A program made the position numbers and the translations under genes. The notes beneath the pieces are model-generated. The model saw only the letters and a program-made list of their open reading frames with translations, had not been told where the DNA came from and searched no databases. 7,117 bases of DNA from an uncultured Alphaproteobacteria bacterium (GTDB lineage: Bacteria > Pseudomonadota > Alphaproteobacteria > Reyranellales > Reyranellaceae), in assembly GCA_903929895.1 (NCBI GenBank), contig CAIYWM010000061.1, forward strand, positions 1 to 7,117, given 5' to 3'. Below, in pieces: positions 1-6,193 of this stretch (positions are counted from its first letter, which is position 1; every line of letters begins with the position of its first letter).

Positions 1-1866
1 CGCGGAGCCTCTGCGTTCCTGCTCCTGCTGGGAGCTGTCGCGGTCGCCGCGCTCGCGGCGGAATCCATCCTTCGACTGCTGACGCAAGGGCTCCGGACCA
101 GGCTGTCGAGCGAGGCCGGCCCCGAATCGGGGCTTCGTTCGCTGGCGCATGTTTCCGCCCTTGCCCTGATCGACGCGCTCGGCGTCCTCGCCGTCTGGGT
201 GATCTGTCATGGCGCCGTCGGTGCCTGGTTTACCGGTCCGACCGGCCAGGACAAGCTCGCGGGGGCGGTGCTGATGGGAATCTTCTCATGGCGCCTCTAC
301 ATGCTGGTTTTTCGAATCATCCTGCAGCCGAACCTGAAGGCGGCGCGTCTCTGCGACGTCCTCGACCAGGACGCCCGTGGGATGTACCTGCGTATCGCGG
401 CAGTCATGCTGCTGATCATCCTCGGCCGCATTCTTGGTCAGGTCCTGGTTGCGATCGGCACGCCTCACGAAGCAATGATTGCCTATCAGGTCGTCGGGGC
501 CGCGGCTTATCTTTGCGCCTTCCTCTGGCTGGTCCTGCGATCGCGCGAGGCCGCGCGGCAATGGTTCGTCGGCCTCGGCGCGCTTGCACCTGTGATCGGC
601 GCCATCGGGCGCAAGTGGGTGCCCCTCGCTACGGCCTTCTTCCTGGCCCTCGGCGCCACGCAGATCTATGGGGCCATCGCGGAACGGGCGCACGTCGCCA
701 GCGCGATGCTGCTGACGCTCACCATCGTCGTCGGTATCCTGATCTTCGAGACCCTCATGCAGGCTGTCGTGCGGCGGCTCGATTCGCTCATCGCGAGCCA
801 CAAGGCGGGCAGAACGACGACCACCCTGCCAGACATCGTGGCACGCTGCGTTCGCGTCGCCGTCATCATCGCCGCCACGGTGATGATCGCCCAGACCTGG
901 GTCGTCGAAGTATTCGCCGTCGTGAGTGAAGACGAGTGGGCACAGATAACGACCTCCTCGCGCACCGCGGGCATCACCCTGTTCTTTGCCTTCGTGCTGT
1001 GGGAACTGCTCAAGTTCATGACCGACCCCTACATGGGTCTGAAGAACAAAAGCGCGGCCCAGGCCATCGCCGACGGCGACGCGGCCGCCTCGCCTGCCTC
1101 GCGCATCAGCACCATGATGCCGCTGCTGCGCCGGAGCGCGGCCGTCCTCATCGCCCTGGTGGCGGTCATGATCGCGCTCGACGATTTCGGCGTGAACATC
1201 ACGCCGCTGATCGCCGGCGCGTCGGTGTTCGGCATCGCCATCTCGTTCGGCAGCCAGACGCTGGTGAAGGACATCGTCTCGGGCATCTTCTACCTGACCG
1301 ACGATGCCTTCCGGGTCGGCGAGTACATCGACTGCGGCAAGGCCAAGGGCACGGTCGAAGGCTTCACCCTGCGCTCGCTGAAGCTGCGCCACCAGAACGG
1401 TCAGGTCCACACCATCCCGTTCGGCCAACTCGGCCAGATCACGAATTTCAGCCGCGACTGGATCACGGTGAAGTTCAACCTCCGCTTCGCCCGCGACACC
1501 GACATCGAAAAACTGCGCAAGGCGGCGAAGAAGATCGGAACCGACATGATGGAGATGCCCGCGATCAAGTCGGAGGTCCTTGCCCCCTTCAAGATGCAGG
1601 GCGTGGCCGACATCACCGACAACGCCCTGCTGGTCCGCTTCAAGTTCACCGCCAAGCCGGGCAATCCGGCCGCCATTCAACGCGAAGCCATCAAGCGCAT
1701 GTTCAATACCCTGCCGACCCTGGGGATCGAATTCGCCAAGGAAGGCGCTGCGGTGGTCCTCCACACGACGACCGCCAGCGTCAACCCGGGCCAGGCCACC
1801 CAGGCGGCTTCCGGCACGCCCGCCGACGCAGTGGCCACGGACACCCCGAAGGCTGCCGCAACCTGA
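1..1866 (+). CDS. Large MscS-family mechanosensitive ion channel, N-terminus beyond the left edge
   Basis: The reading frame is open from the first base, so the gene starts outside the window; 621 residues are visible. A GTG at 199 is only an internal codon, because the residues before it already form a hydrophobic helix (about 5-26). About ten or eleven hydrophobic segments precede the pore region. The MscS core begins near residue 372. The pore-lining TM3 region (about 400-437) has the small-residue pattern GASVFGIAISFGSQ, then KDIVSGIFYLTDDAFRVGEYI, then the beta-domain signature ending HTIPFGQLGQITNFSRDW. The SFGSQ/KDIVSG/VGEYI type resembles YkuT- or MscM-like channels more than E. coli MscS itself. 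The last 30 or so residues are an Ala/Thr/Pro-rich tail. Known role of the family: inner-membrane tension-gated channels that release solutes on hypo-osmotic shock; the extra helices mark one of the larger members. The exact subfamily is not determined, and conduction by this protein is inferred. Confidence 0.93.
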   Translation, partial: RGASAFLLLLGAVAVAALAAESILRLLTQGLRTRLSSEAGPESGLRSLAHVSALALIDALGVLAVWVICHGAVGAWFTGPTGQDKLAGAVLMGIFSWRLYMLVFRIILQPNLKAARLCDVLDQDARGMYLRIAAVMLLIILGRILGQVLVAIGTPHEAMIAYQVVGAAAYLCAFLWLVLRSREAARQWFVGLGALAPVIGAIGRKWVPLATAFFLALGATQIYGAIAERAHVASAMLLTLTIVVGILIFETLMQAVVRRLDSLIASHKAGRTTTTLPDIVARCVRVAVIIAATVMIAQTWVVEVFAVVSEDEWAQITTSSRTAGITLFFAFVLWELLKFMTDPYMGLKNKSAAQAIADGDAAASPASRISTMMPLLRRSAAVLIALVAVMIALDDFGVNITPLIAGASVFGIAISFGSQTLVKDIVSGIFYLTDDAFRVGEYIDCGKAKGTVEGFTLRSLKLRHQNGQVHTIPFGQLGQITNFSRDWITVKFNLRFARDTDIEKLRKAAKKIGTDMMEMPAIKSEVLAPFKMQGVADITDNALLVRFKFTAKPGNPAAIQREAIKRMFNTLPTLGIEFAKEGAAVVLHTTTASVNPGQATQAASGTPADAVATDTPKAAAT

Positions 1867-1935
1867 GGCGGGCGCAGGGACGACATCCACGACGCGGCAG
1901 GGACTGAGGCAGAGGCCGCCCCAGGTGGGTTGCTT

Positions 1936-1949
1936 CCTTCTGGAGAAGG
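1936..1949 (+). promoter_or_regulatory. Ribosome-binding site of the outer-membrane protein gene, within a small inverted repeat
   Basis: A purine-rich GGAGAAGG (1942-1949) lies 9 bases before the ATG at 1959 and fixes that start. The same bases form the right arm of a short inverted repeat, CCTTC (1936-1940), loop TGGA, GAAGG (1945-1949). A 5-bp stem could partly mask the ribosome-binding site. The ribosome-binding role is well supported by position; a regulatory role for the stem is speculative and the hairpin is weak. Confidence 0.55.
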
Positions 1950-1958
1950 TGTTCTCGA

Positions 1959-2864
1959 ATGATCACAGCAACAGAGCACCGCGCACTGCCGCACCTCCGG
2001 CGGTGTGCTGCCGTGGCGCTTGCCGGAGTGCTTTTCGGTCTGCTCCCGTCAGGCGGGGCGCAGGCTCAAAATGCGGAACCCGACGGCTGGCAGTTCAATG
2101 CCACCGCCTATGGCTGGCTGACGAGCGTAAGCGGAAACGTAACGGCCAAGGGCCAGACCTTCGATATCAATGCCGGCTTCTTCGACGTCATCAGCAACAG
2201 CAGTTCCGTGGCGGCCTTCAACGGCTACCTGGAGGCCCGCAAGGGACCGGTCGGCGTCTATGGCGATCTCGTCTGGTCTAGTCTCGGCTTCTCCAAGTCC
2301 GCGGCGCGCTACCGCAATCCGCTGCCGCAGCTCACCGTCTCCGGCGTCGCCAACGCCCAGGCCAGCTATACGATGACCATCGTCGAGGTGGGCGGGCTCT
2401 ACGAACTCAAACGTTGGGTGCCCAGCGAGGGCTCCTTCACGTCCGTGGAGGCCCTGCTGGGATTCCGATACTGGAACAACTCCGTCACCGCCAACGTCGG
2501 CGCGACGCTCACCGCCGATCTCTACAACATGGGATTCGAGCGGTCGTTCGGGCTGGCCACCGCCCGCTCCGGCACTCTCGACTGGATCGATCCGGTCGTG
2601 GGCCTGCGCCTGCGTCACCAATTTGCACCGGGTCAGAACGCCTTCGTTCGTGGTGACGTCGGCGGGTTCGGCTTGGGCAGCGTCTTCGCCTGGCAGGCCA
2701 TCGCGGCCTACACCTACTCTTGGCAGCATCAGGGTTATGCCCTGGGCGCGACCTTGGGCTATCGCGCGCTTTCGACGAGCTACACGATCGGTTCGGGCCT
2801 AGAGACCAGGGGCACCGACCTGCTCCTGCACGGGCCGCTGATCGGCTTCAGCGTTCGCTTCTAG
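1959..2864 (+). CDS. Predicted secreted beta-barrel outer-membrane protein, function unknown
   Basis: The product has 301 residues. It begins with a signal peptide: basic residues around 14-15, a hydrophobic core at about 17-30, and an AQA|Q cleavage site after residue 36. The mature part is rich in alternating polar and aromatic/aliphatic stretches, glycine and serine, with no hydrophobic helix. Recognisable blocks include GPVGVYGDLVWSSLG (96-110), DWIDPVVGLRLRHQ (208-221), RGDVGGFGLGS (231-241) and LLLHGPLIGFSVRF at the end. The protein ends in Phe, the usual last residue of a beta-barrel recognised by the BAM complex. From memory, this is a recurring alphaproteobacterial outer-membrane family of unknown function, but I cannot name a curated domain. 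The start is supported by a ribosome-binding site 9 bases upstream. It lies 92 bp after the channel gene on the same strand and converges on the EipB-like operon with 12 bp between stop codons. Outer-membrane location is inferred; it could instead be a small porin or a structural barrel. Confidence 0.8.
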   Translation: MITATEHRALPHLRRCAAVALAGVLFGLLPSGGAQAQNAEPDGWQFNATAYGWLTSVSGNVTAKGQTFDINAGFFDVISNSSSVAAFNGYLEARKGPVGVYGDLVWSSLGFSKSAARYRNPLPQLTVSGVANAQASYTMTIVEVGGLYELKRWVPSEGSFTSVEALLGFRYWNNSVTANVGATLTADLYNMGFERSFGLATARSGTLDWIDPVVGLRLRHQFAPGQNAFVRGDVGGFGLGSVFAWQAIAAYTYSWQHQGYALGATLGYRALSTSYTIGSGLETRGTDLLLHGPLIGFSVRF

Positions 2865-2876
2865 GGTCCCGCCTGG

Positions 2877-3680
2877 CTACTTGCACTCGGGCTTGGGGAT
2901 CGGCTCCAGGCGTGTGATGCGGTATTCGATGCCGCCCTCGCCCTGCTCATGGGTGCCGTAGAGTTCGATGCCATTATCCAGCGTGACGCTGCTCATCTCG
3001 AAAGCCGGTTCGCCCTGGCCTTTCGCCTCGGTATCGAAGAACCCCGCCCGGTAGTAGATGCGGCTGCGGCCGTCCACCAGTTCCTCGGCACCCTCCGGAA
3101 TCTTGACGTCCGCCAGCCGTCTCGGCACCTTGCCGATGACGGCGTTGACCTGCTGCGGCGGCTTCACCTTGTCACCAAAGAAGAATCGCGCATCGATGCC
3201 GTTCTCGCCGGCCTTGGCGGCGCGGATGGTCGCGCGCGCGATCGCGATGGGGAACAGCGTTCCGGCGGGCAGGGCCACCGTCTGGTTCGGGGGGTCGCTG
3301 AAACGCGCCTCTCCCGTGCCGTCGTCGGACATGGTCGCCTCGCCCCTCATGAGGCTGGTCTGCTTGCCGCCGGTGACGGACCGATGCTCGAATGTCAGTT
3401 TCCGGCCATCCTTGCTCTCGGTCATCTGCGTCTGCTGCTCGCTCACAACCGCGGAACGCTGGCCCGCGGCCTCCAGGCGCAGTCGCTGGTGGATGACGTA
3501 GCCGTCGCAAGTGATTTTCAACTCGTAGGCGTAGGTGCCGGGCGTACCGCCGCTCGGCTTGCCGTTCTCGATGGCGCCGACTTCGTAGACGGCACGATGA
3601 GGCACCATTTCCTGCGCCTTCGCCTGGGCGGCGAGGACGAGAAGGCCGGCAACGGGCACAAGCAGGCGGCGAATCAGCAT
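2877..3680 (-). CDS. EipB-like (DUF1849) periplasmic cell-envelope integrity protein, second gene of the pair
   Basis: The product has 267 residues. An N-terminal signal peptide (MLIRRLLVPV, hydrophobic to about 18) ends in AKA|Q after residue 22. The mature protein opens with MVPHRAVYEV, the family hallmark, followed by TCDGY with Cys58, an LPAGTLFP block, VNAVIGKVPRR, and a C-terminal KPECK with Cys266. In Brucella EipB, one Cys near the N-terminus and one at the C-terminus form a conserved disulfide; both are present here. EipB is a periplasmic beta-spiral protein needed for envelope integrity under stress. The gene is downstream of a second EipB-like gene, and its ATG overlaps that gene's stop in ATGCTGA, so translational coupling is likely. 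A GAGG lies just upstream of the ATG. Family assignment is by recalled sequence features. Which of the two copies is the functional equivalent of Brucella EipB cannot be decided here, so I give no symbol. Confidence 0.85.
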   Translation of the reverse strand: MLIRRLLVPVAGLLVLAAQAKAQEMVPHRAVYEVGAIENGKPSGGTPGTYAYELKITCDGYVIHQRLRLEAAGQRSAVVSEQQTQMTESKDGRKLTFEHRSVTGGKQTSLMRGEATMSDDGTGEARFSDPPNQTVALPAGTLFPIAIARATIRAAKAGENGIDARFFFGDKVKPPQQVNAVIGKVPRRLADVKIPEGAEELVDGRSRIYYRAGFFDTEAKGQGEPAFEMSSVTLDNGIELYGTHEQGEGGIEYRITRLEPIPKPECK

Positions 3681-4588
3681 CGTGGCCTCGGCAGGGCTTG
3701 GAGTTGAACGAGACGGGAATCCACGGCGAAGTCGCCGTAGTCCAACAACATTGAACGGGCGATGCCGTTGCCCAGCAAGTCGAGGGCCAATTCGTACTCC
3801 GGATGGGCACCCTGGTCACCAGTGGCGAAGAAGGCGAACCGCACGCTCCATGCGGGTTGGTTGCGTAGAAGCGCCACGTCGCCGCGTACCACCGGCGCTC
3901 CGGTCTGCCGCGGCGGCCGGCCGATCACCGCGTTCACCTGGAAGGCCCCATCGAGCCGCGCGCCATCGAACACGAGATAGGAAGCCGACTTGTCGCCGTC
4001 GCGGGCATGGCGAAGAACCAGGGTAAGATGGGTCGTTGGAAACAGCGTCCCGGCCGGAAGCTCGAAACTGCGCGCCTCCGGGAGCGTGAAGCTCGCCCTG
4101 CCCTTGGCGCCCGGCGCCTCTAGATCGGCATTGCCCCGCAGTTCCTCTTCGACTTCGTCGTCCTGGATGTTGCGGACACTAAACCGCAGGGAGAGGCCGT
4201 CCTTGGTCTCGTAGCTGGTGAAACTCGAATCGGTGGTGAACTCGTCGCCATCGTTGCGCAGGAAGGTGAGCTTGATCCGCTGCTTGACCTCCCATCCCTC
4301 GCAGGCCTCGACGGTCTCCAGCACCATGCGGCCTCCGACCTCGACGATCCCGCTGTTGGGGCGCGACACAGCCAGCTTCATGTCGTACGTCGCACGATGT
4401 GGCGTCAGCGGCTGGTCCTTCTGTTGCGCGTCGGCGTGGTTTATCCACAGCCCCAGCAACAGGAGAACGCAGACGGTGGTGAGAACGACCGCTGTTTGGA
4501 GGCGAGAACGGCGAATACTATACGTGGTCAACTGACGATGGCTTGAAGGACCAGGCCTTGTAGCCGGGCTGGCAAGCGTAATATCCAT
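3674..4588 (-). CDS. EipB-like (DUF1849) periplasmic cell-envelope integrity protein, first gene of the pair
   Basis: The product has 304 residues. After an unusually long n-region (about 33 residues, with RRSR at 26-29) comes a hydrophobic stretch (about 33-48) and an ADA|Q cleavage site after residue 54. Family features follow: LTPHRATYDM (61-70), EACEGWEVKQR with Cys96, LPAGTLFP (177-184), FQVNAVIGRPPRQ (216-228), and a C-terminus LPRPRC in which Cys304 is the last residue. Cys96 and Cys304 match the disulfide pair known in Brucella EipB. It shares LPAGTLFP and VNAVIG exactly with the downstream copy but is otherwise clearly diverged, so the duplication is old or the two were recruited separately. 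The ATG at 4588 has no visible Shine-Dalgarno sequence; a TTG at 4531 would shorten the n-region but also lacks one, so the start is uncertain. It is divergent from the dehydrogenase gene, with 58 bp between the chosen start codons. Periplasmic location and an envelope role are inferred from the family. Confidence 0.85.
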   Translation of the reverse strand: MDITLASPATRPGPSSHRQLTTYSIRRSRLQTAVVLTTVCVLLLLGLWINHADAQQKDQPLTPHRATYDMKLAVSRPNSGIVEVGGRMVLETVEACEGWEVKQRIKLTFLRNDGDEFTTDSSFTSYETKDGLSLRFSVRNIQDDEVEEELRGNADLEAPGAKGRASFTLPEARSFELPAGTLFPTTHLTLVLRHARDGDKSASYLVFDGARLDGAFQVNAVIGRPPRQTGAPVVRGDVALLRNQPAWSVRFAFFATGDQGAHPEYELALDLLGNGIARSMLLDYGDFAVDSRLVQLQALPRPRC

Positions 4589-4632
4589 GCGCGCGGAATA
4601 CCAGAATGATCGCCTGCGTCAGGGCTGCACAG

Positions 4633-4637
4633 GGAGG
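4633..4637 (+). promoter_or_regulatory. Ribosome-binding site that decides the dehydrogenase start
   Basis: GGAGG sits 9 bases before the ATG at 4647. An in-frame ATG also exists at 4587, which would add 20 residues, but it has no ribosome-binding site, its codons encode nothing resembling the family N-terminus, and it would overlap the start codon of the divergent EipB-like gene. The later start is therefore preferred. Confidence 0.75.
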
Positions 4638-4646
4638 AAATCTTCA

Positions 4647-5624
4647 ATGAGCAAGGGCAAGCCCAGGGTCATCGCCACCCGTCACTTCCCGCCCGACGTC
4701 GAGGCCCGTCTGGCGGCGAACTTCGACGCCCAGCTCAATCCCGACGACCGGCTCTATGACGGTCCGGCGTTGGCCAGGGCTTCGGCTGCTTTCGACGCCA
4801 TAATGTGCGCCGCCGGCGATGCGCTGAATGCCGCGACCATCGCCGCCCTGCCCGCCTCGGTGCGCATGATCGCCACGTTCTCGGTCGGCTACGAGCATGT
4901 CGACGTGGCGGCCGCAGCCAAGCGCAACATCGTCGTGAGCAACACGCCCGACGTGCTGACCGACGCCACCGCCGACATCACGATGCTTTGCCTGCTGGGC
5001 GCAGCCCGCCGGGCGCACGAGGGCGCGACCATGCTGCGGACCCACAACTGGGTCGGGTGGACGCCCACGCAGCTGATGGGCACCCATGTCACGGGCAAGA
5101 GGCTGGGCATTCTCGGCATGGGCCGCATCGGCCAGGCGACCGCCGACCGCGCCCGTGCCTTCCGCATGCAAATTCACTACTCCAACCGCAGCCGCCTCGC
5201 ACCGGATCTCGAAAAAGGCGCGGTGTTCCACGCCAATCCCGACGACATGCTGCCCCACTGCGACTTCCTGTCGATCAACGCGCCGATGACGCCCGCAACC
5301 GCCAAGTGGGTGAATGCCGAGCGCATCGCCAAACTGCCCAAGGGCGCCATCGTGGTGAACACCGCCCGCGGCGGGGTTGTGGACGACGAGGCCCTGATCG
5401 CCGCCCTCAAGAGCGGCCACCTCGCCTCTGCCGGCCTCGACGTCTTCGACGGCGAGCCGCGCATCCATCAGGGCTATTACGGGCTGGGGAACGCGTTCCT
5501 GCTGCCGCACATGGGCTCTGCCACGGTCGAGACCCGCAATGCGATGGGCTTCAAGGCGCTCGACAATCTCGAGGCCTTCCTGCTCAGGGGGCAGACACCG
5601 CCGGACCTCGTGAAGGCTTCTTAG
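4647..5624 (+). CDS. D-2-hydroxyacid dehydrogenase, D-glycerate / glyoxylate-hydroxypyruvate reductase type
   Basis: The product has 325 residues, normal for the family. It is a cytosolic enzyme that interconverts 2-keto acids and D-2-hydroxy acids, probably hydroxypyruvate or glyoxylate with D-glycerate or glycolate. The substrate-domain motif is SVGYEHVD (79-86). The Rossmann domain has GILGMGRIG, with the GxGxxG glycines at 157, 159 and 162. The catalytic residues are visible: Arg241 in NTARGGVVDDEAL, Glu270 in DVFDGEP, and His288 in LLPHMGSATVETR. After the second Rossmann strand the sequence is HYSNRSR (177-183) rather than an acidic residue, as in the NADPH-using GhrB and GRHPR, so NADPH preference is likely (inference). 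The HMGSATVETR ending resembles proteins annotated GyaR, but substrate cannot be fixed from sequence, so no symbol is given. Its 3' end overlaps the convergent lipoprotein gene by 41 bp. Serine-cycle or photorespiratory-type glycerate metabolism is a plausible role. Confidence 0.93.
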   Translation: MSKGKPRVIATRHFPPDVEARLAANFDAQLNPDDRLYDGPALARASAAFDAIMCAAGDALNAATIAALPASVRMIATFSVGYEHVDVAAAAKRNIVVSNTPDVLTDATADITMLCLLGAARRAHEGATMLRTHNWVGWTPTQLMGTHVTGKRLGILGMGRIGQATADRARAFRMQIHYSNRSRLAPDLEKGAVFHANPDDMLPHCDFLSINAPMTPATAKWVNAERIAKLPKGAIVVNTARGGVVDDEALIAALKSGHLASAGLDVFDGEPRIHQGYYGLGNAFLLPHMGSATVETRNAMGFKALDNLEAFLLRGQTPPDLVKAS

Positions 5625-6111
5625 CCGAACGCTGAACCGTCTTTGCCTTTTTGGACTTGCTCGCCGCCGTCGACGCGGGGGCCGGTTCGACGGTCGCCGT
5701 CATCGGCCCTTCCACGGCGGACGGCGTCGGCCGAGTGGTCTTGTAGGCCGCCGCATCCCAACTCACGGCCGGCGCGTCGGGTGCCGGGCGCAGCGGCGCG
5801 GAGTATTCCACTCCGCTCTCGGAAACCGAGCGCTGGGGCTCGGTATAGTCCGTGTTGTAGGGGTCCTTGCCGTCGGCGCGGGCCGAGCAGATCTGCCGGC
5901 CCCGGAAGATGCGCCACATCGCGCAATCCTGCTTGGTCACCACCGAGTATACGTGGTCCGTCGAGGTCTTGTCGGAAGCTGCCAGCATGCCGCCATCGGC
6001 CGCGTAGCTCGCGGCCGATACAGCAACGGGCACGCCACAGGCGCTCGTCAGGAGAGCCAGTCCCACCACAAGCGGTAGCAGGCACCAGGAAGAGAGCTGA
6101 AATGAGCTCAT
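5584..6111 (-). CDS. Small probable lipoprotein, function unknown
   Basis: The product has 175 residues from the ATG at 6111. It has a hydrophobic leader (about 9-22) ending LTSAC, with Cys25 as the likely lipidation site; Thr at -3 is less usual than Leu. The mature part has a short conserved-looking block, TDHVYSVVTKQDC (51-63) followed by MWRIFRGRQIC, giving Cys63 and Cys75, which could form a disulfide. After about residue 95 it becomes Pro/Ala/Ser-rich with a basic tail (SKSKKAK, RSAKK at 151-165), probably disordered and perhaps cell-wall binding. From memory, small alphaproteobacterial proteins with a similar DH..S.VT..DC block exist, but I cannot name a family. An in-frame ATG at 6141 would add ten residues, including two lysines that would suit a signal peptide. 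I prefer 6111 because a promoter -10 lies at 6144-6149, the extra codons are AT-rich unlike the rest, and a weak AAAGAAG precedes 6111. It lies downstream of aspS on the same strand. Confidence 0.75.
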   Translation of the reverse strand: MSSFQLSSWCLLPLVVGLALLTSACGVPVAVSAASYAADGGMLAASDKTSTDHVYSVVTKQDCAMWRIFRGRQICSARADGKDPYNTDYTEPQRSVSESGVEYSAPLRPAPDAPAVSWDAAAYKTTRPTPSAVEGPMTATVEPAPASTAASKSKKAKTVQRSAKKPSRGPAVSAP

Positions 6112-6143
6112 AATCTTCTTTATGAAAAGACTATAACCCATTG

Positions 6144-6172
6144 ATCGTACTGGACCTTACCGGTCCAGTCAA
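6144..6172 (-). promoter_or_regulatory. Putative sigma70-type promoter for the lipoprotein gene
   Basis: Reading the minus strand, TTGACT (6167-6172, five of six matches to the -35 consensus) is followed after exactly 17 bases by TACGAT (6144-6149, four of six -10 matches including the key A and T). Transcription would begin near 6137, just past the ATG at 6141, giving a leader of about 25 bases before the ATG at 6111. A second -10-like TATAGT (6130-6135) has no matching -35. The lipoprotein gene thus probably has its own promoter in addition to any read-through from aspS. This is consensus matching by eye, with no expression data. Confidence 0.45.
6149..6169. repeat. Perfect 8-bp inverted repeat filling the promoter spacer; candidate operator
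   Basis: ACTGGACC (6149-6156) and GGTCCAGT (6162-6169) are exact reverse complements around a 5-base centre TTACC. The 21-bp element occupies nearly the whole spacer of the putative promoter and touches both hexamers, as an operator for a dimeric regulator would. It also lies in the 3' region of aspS, where it could act as a hairpin, but no U-run follows it on either strand, so it does not look like an intrinsic terminator. The regulator is unknown. Confidence 0.5.
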
Positions 6173-6193
6173 TTTGCACTCTTCCTGCCTGAG

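Noticed and set aside
286..1890. A 534-codon open frame on the minus strand across the channel gene
   Set aside because: Its product is a His/Asp/Arg/Gly-rich composition typical of the antisense of a GC-rich gene, with no recognisable domain, and the plus-strand MscS motifs are unambiguous.
1863..1910. Short direct repeats CTGAGGC and GCAGGGAC in the gap after the channel gene
   Set aside because: Seven- and eight-base matches only, in GC-rich DNA, with no periodicity or link to a known element.
2949..3707. A 252-codon open frame on + opposite the second EipB-like gene
   Set aside because: It is the antisense shadow of a gene with a signal peptide and clear family motifs; the shadow product shows none.
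4558..4584. Possible plus-strand promoter TTGTAG / TAATAT ahead of the dehydrogenase
   Set aside because: The spacer is only 15 bases, the -35 is poor, and the elements lie within the coding start of the divergent gene; too weak to call.
4587..4646. N-terminal extension of the dehydrogenase from the ATG at 4587, whose CATG also holds the opposite-strand ATG of the first EipB-like gene
   Set aside because: No ribosome-binding site precedes 4587, the extra 20 residues do not resemble the family, and a good GGAGG precedes 4647. The shared CATG is a coincidence of a palindromic tetramer.
6142..6193. Intrinsic terminator after aspS formed by the inverted repeat
   Set aside because: No T-run follows the stem on the minus strand; the sequence continues ACGATCAATGGG, so an operator or simple hairpin is more likely.
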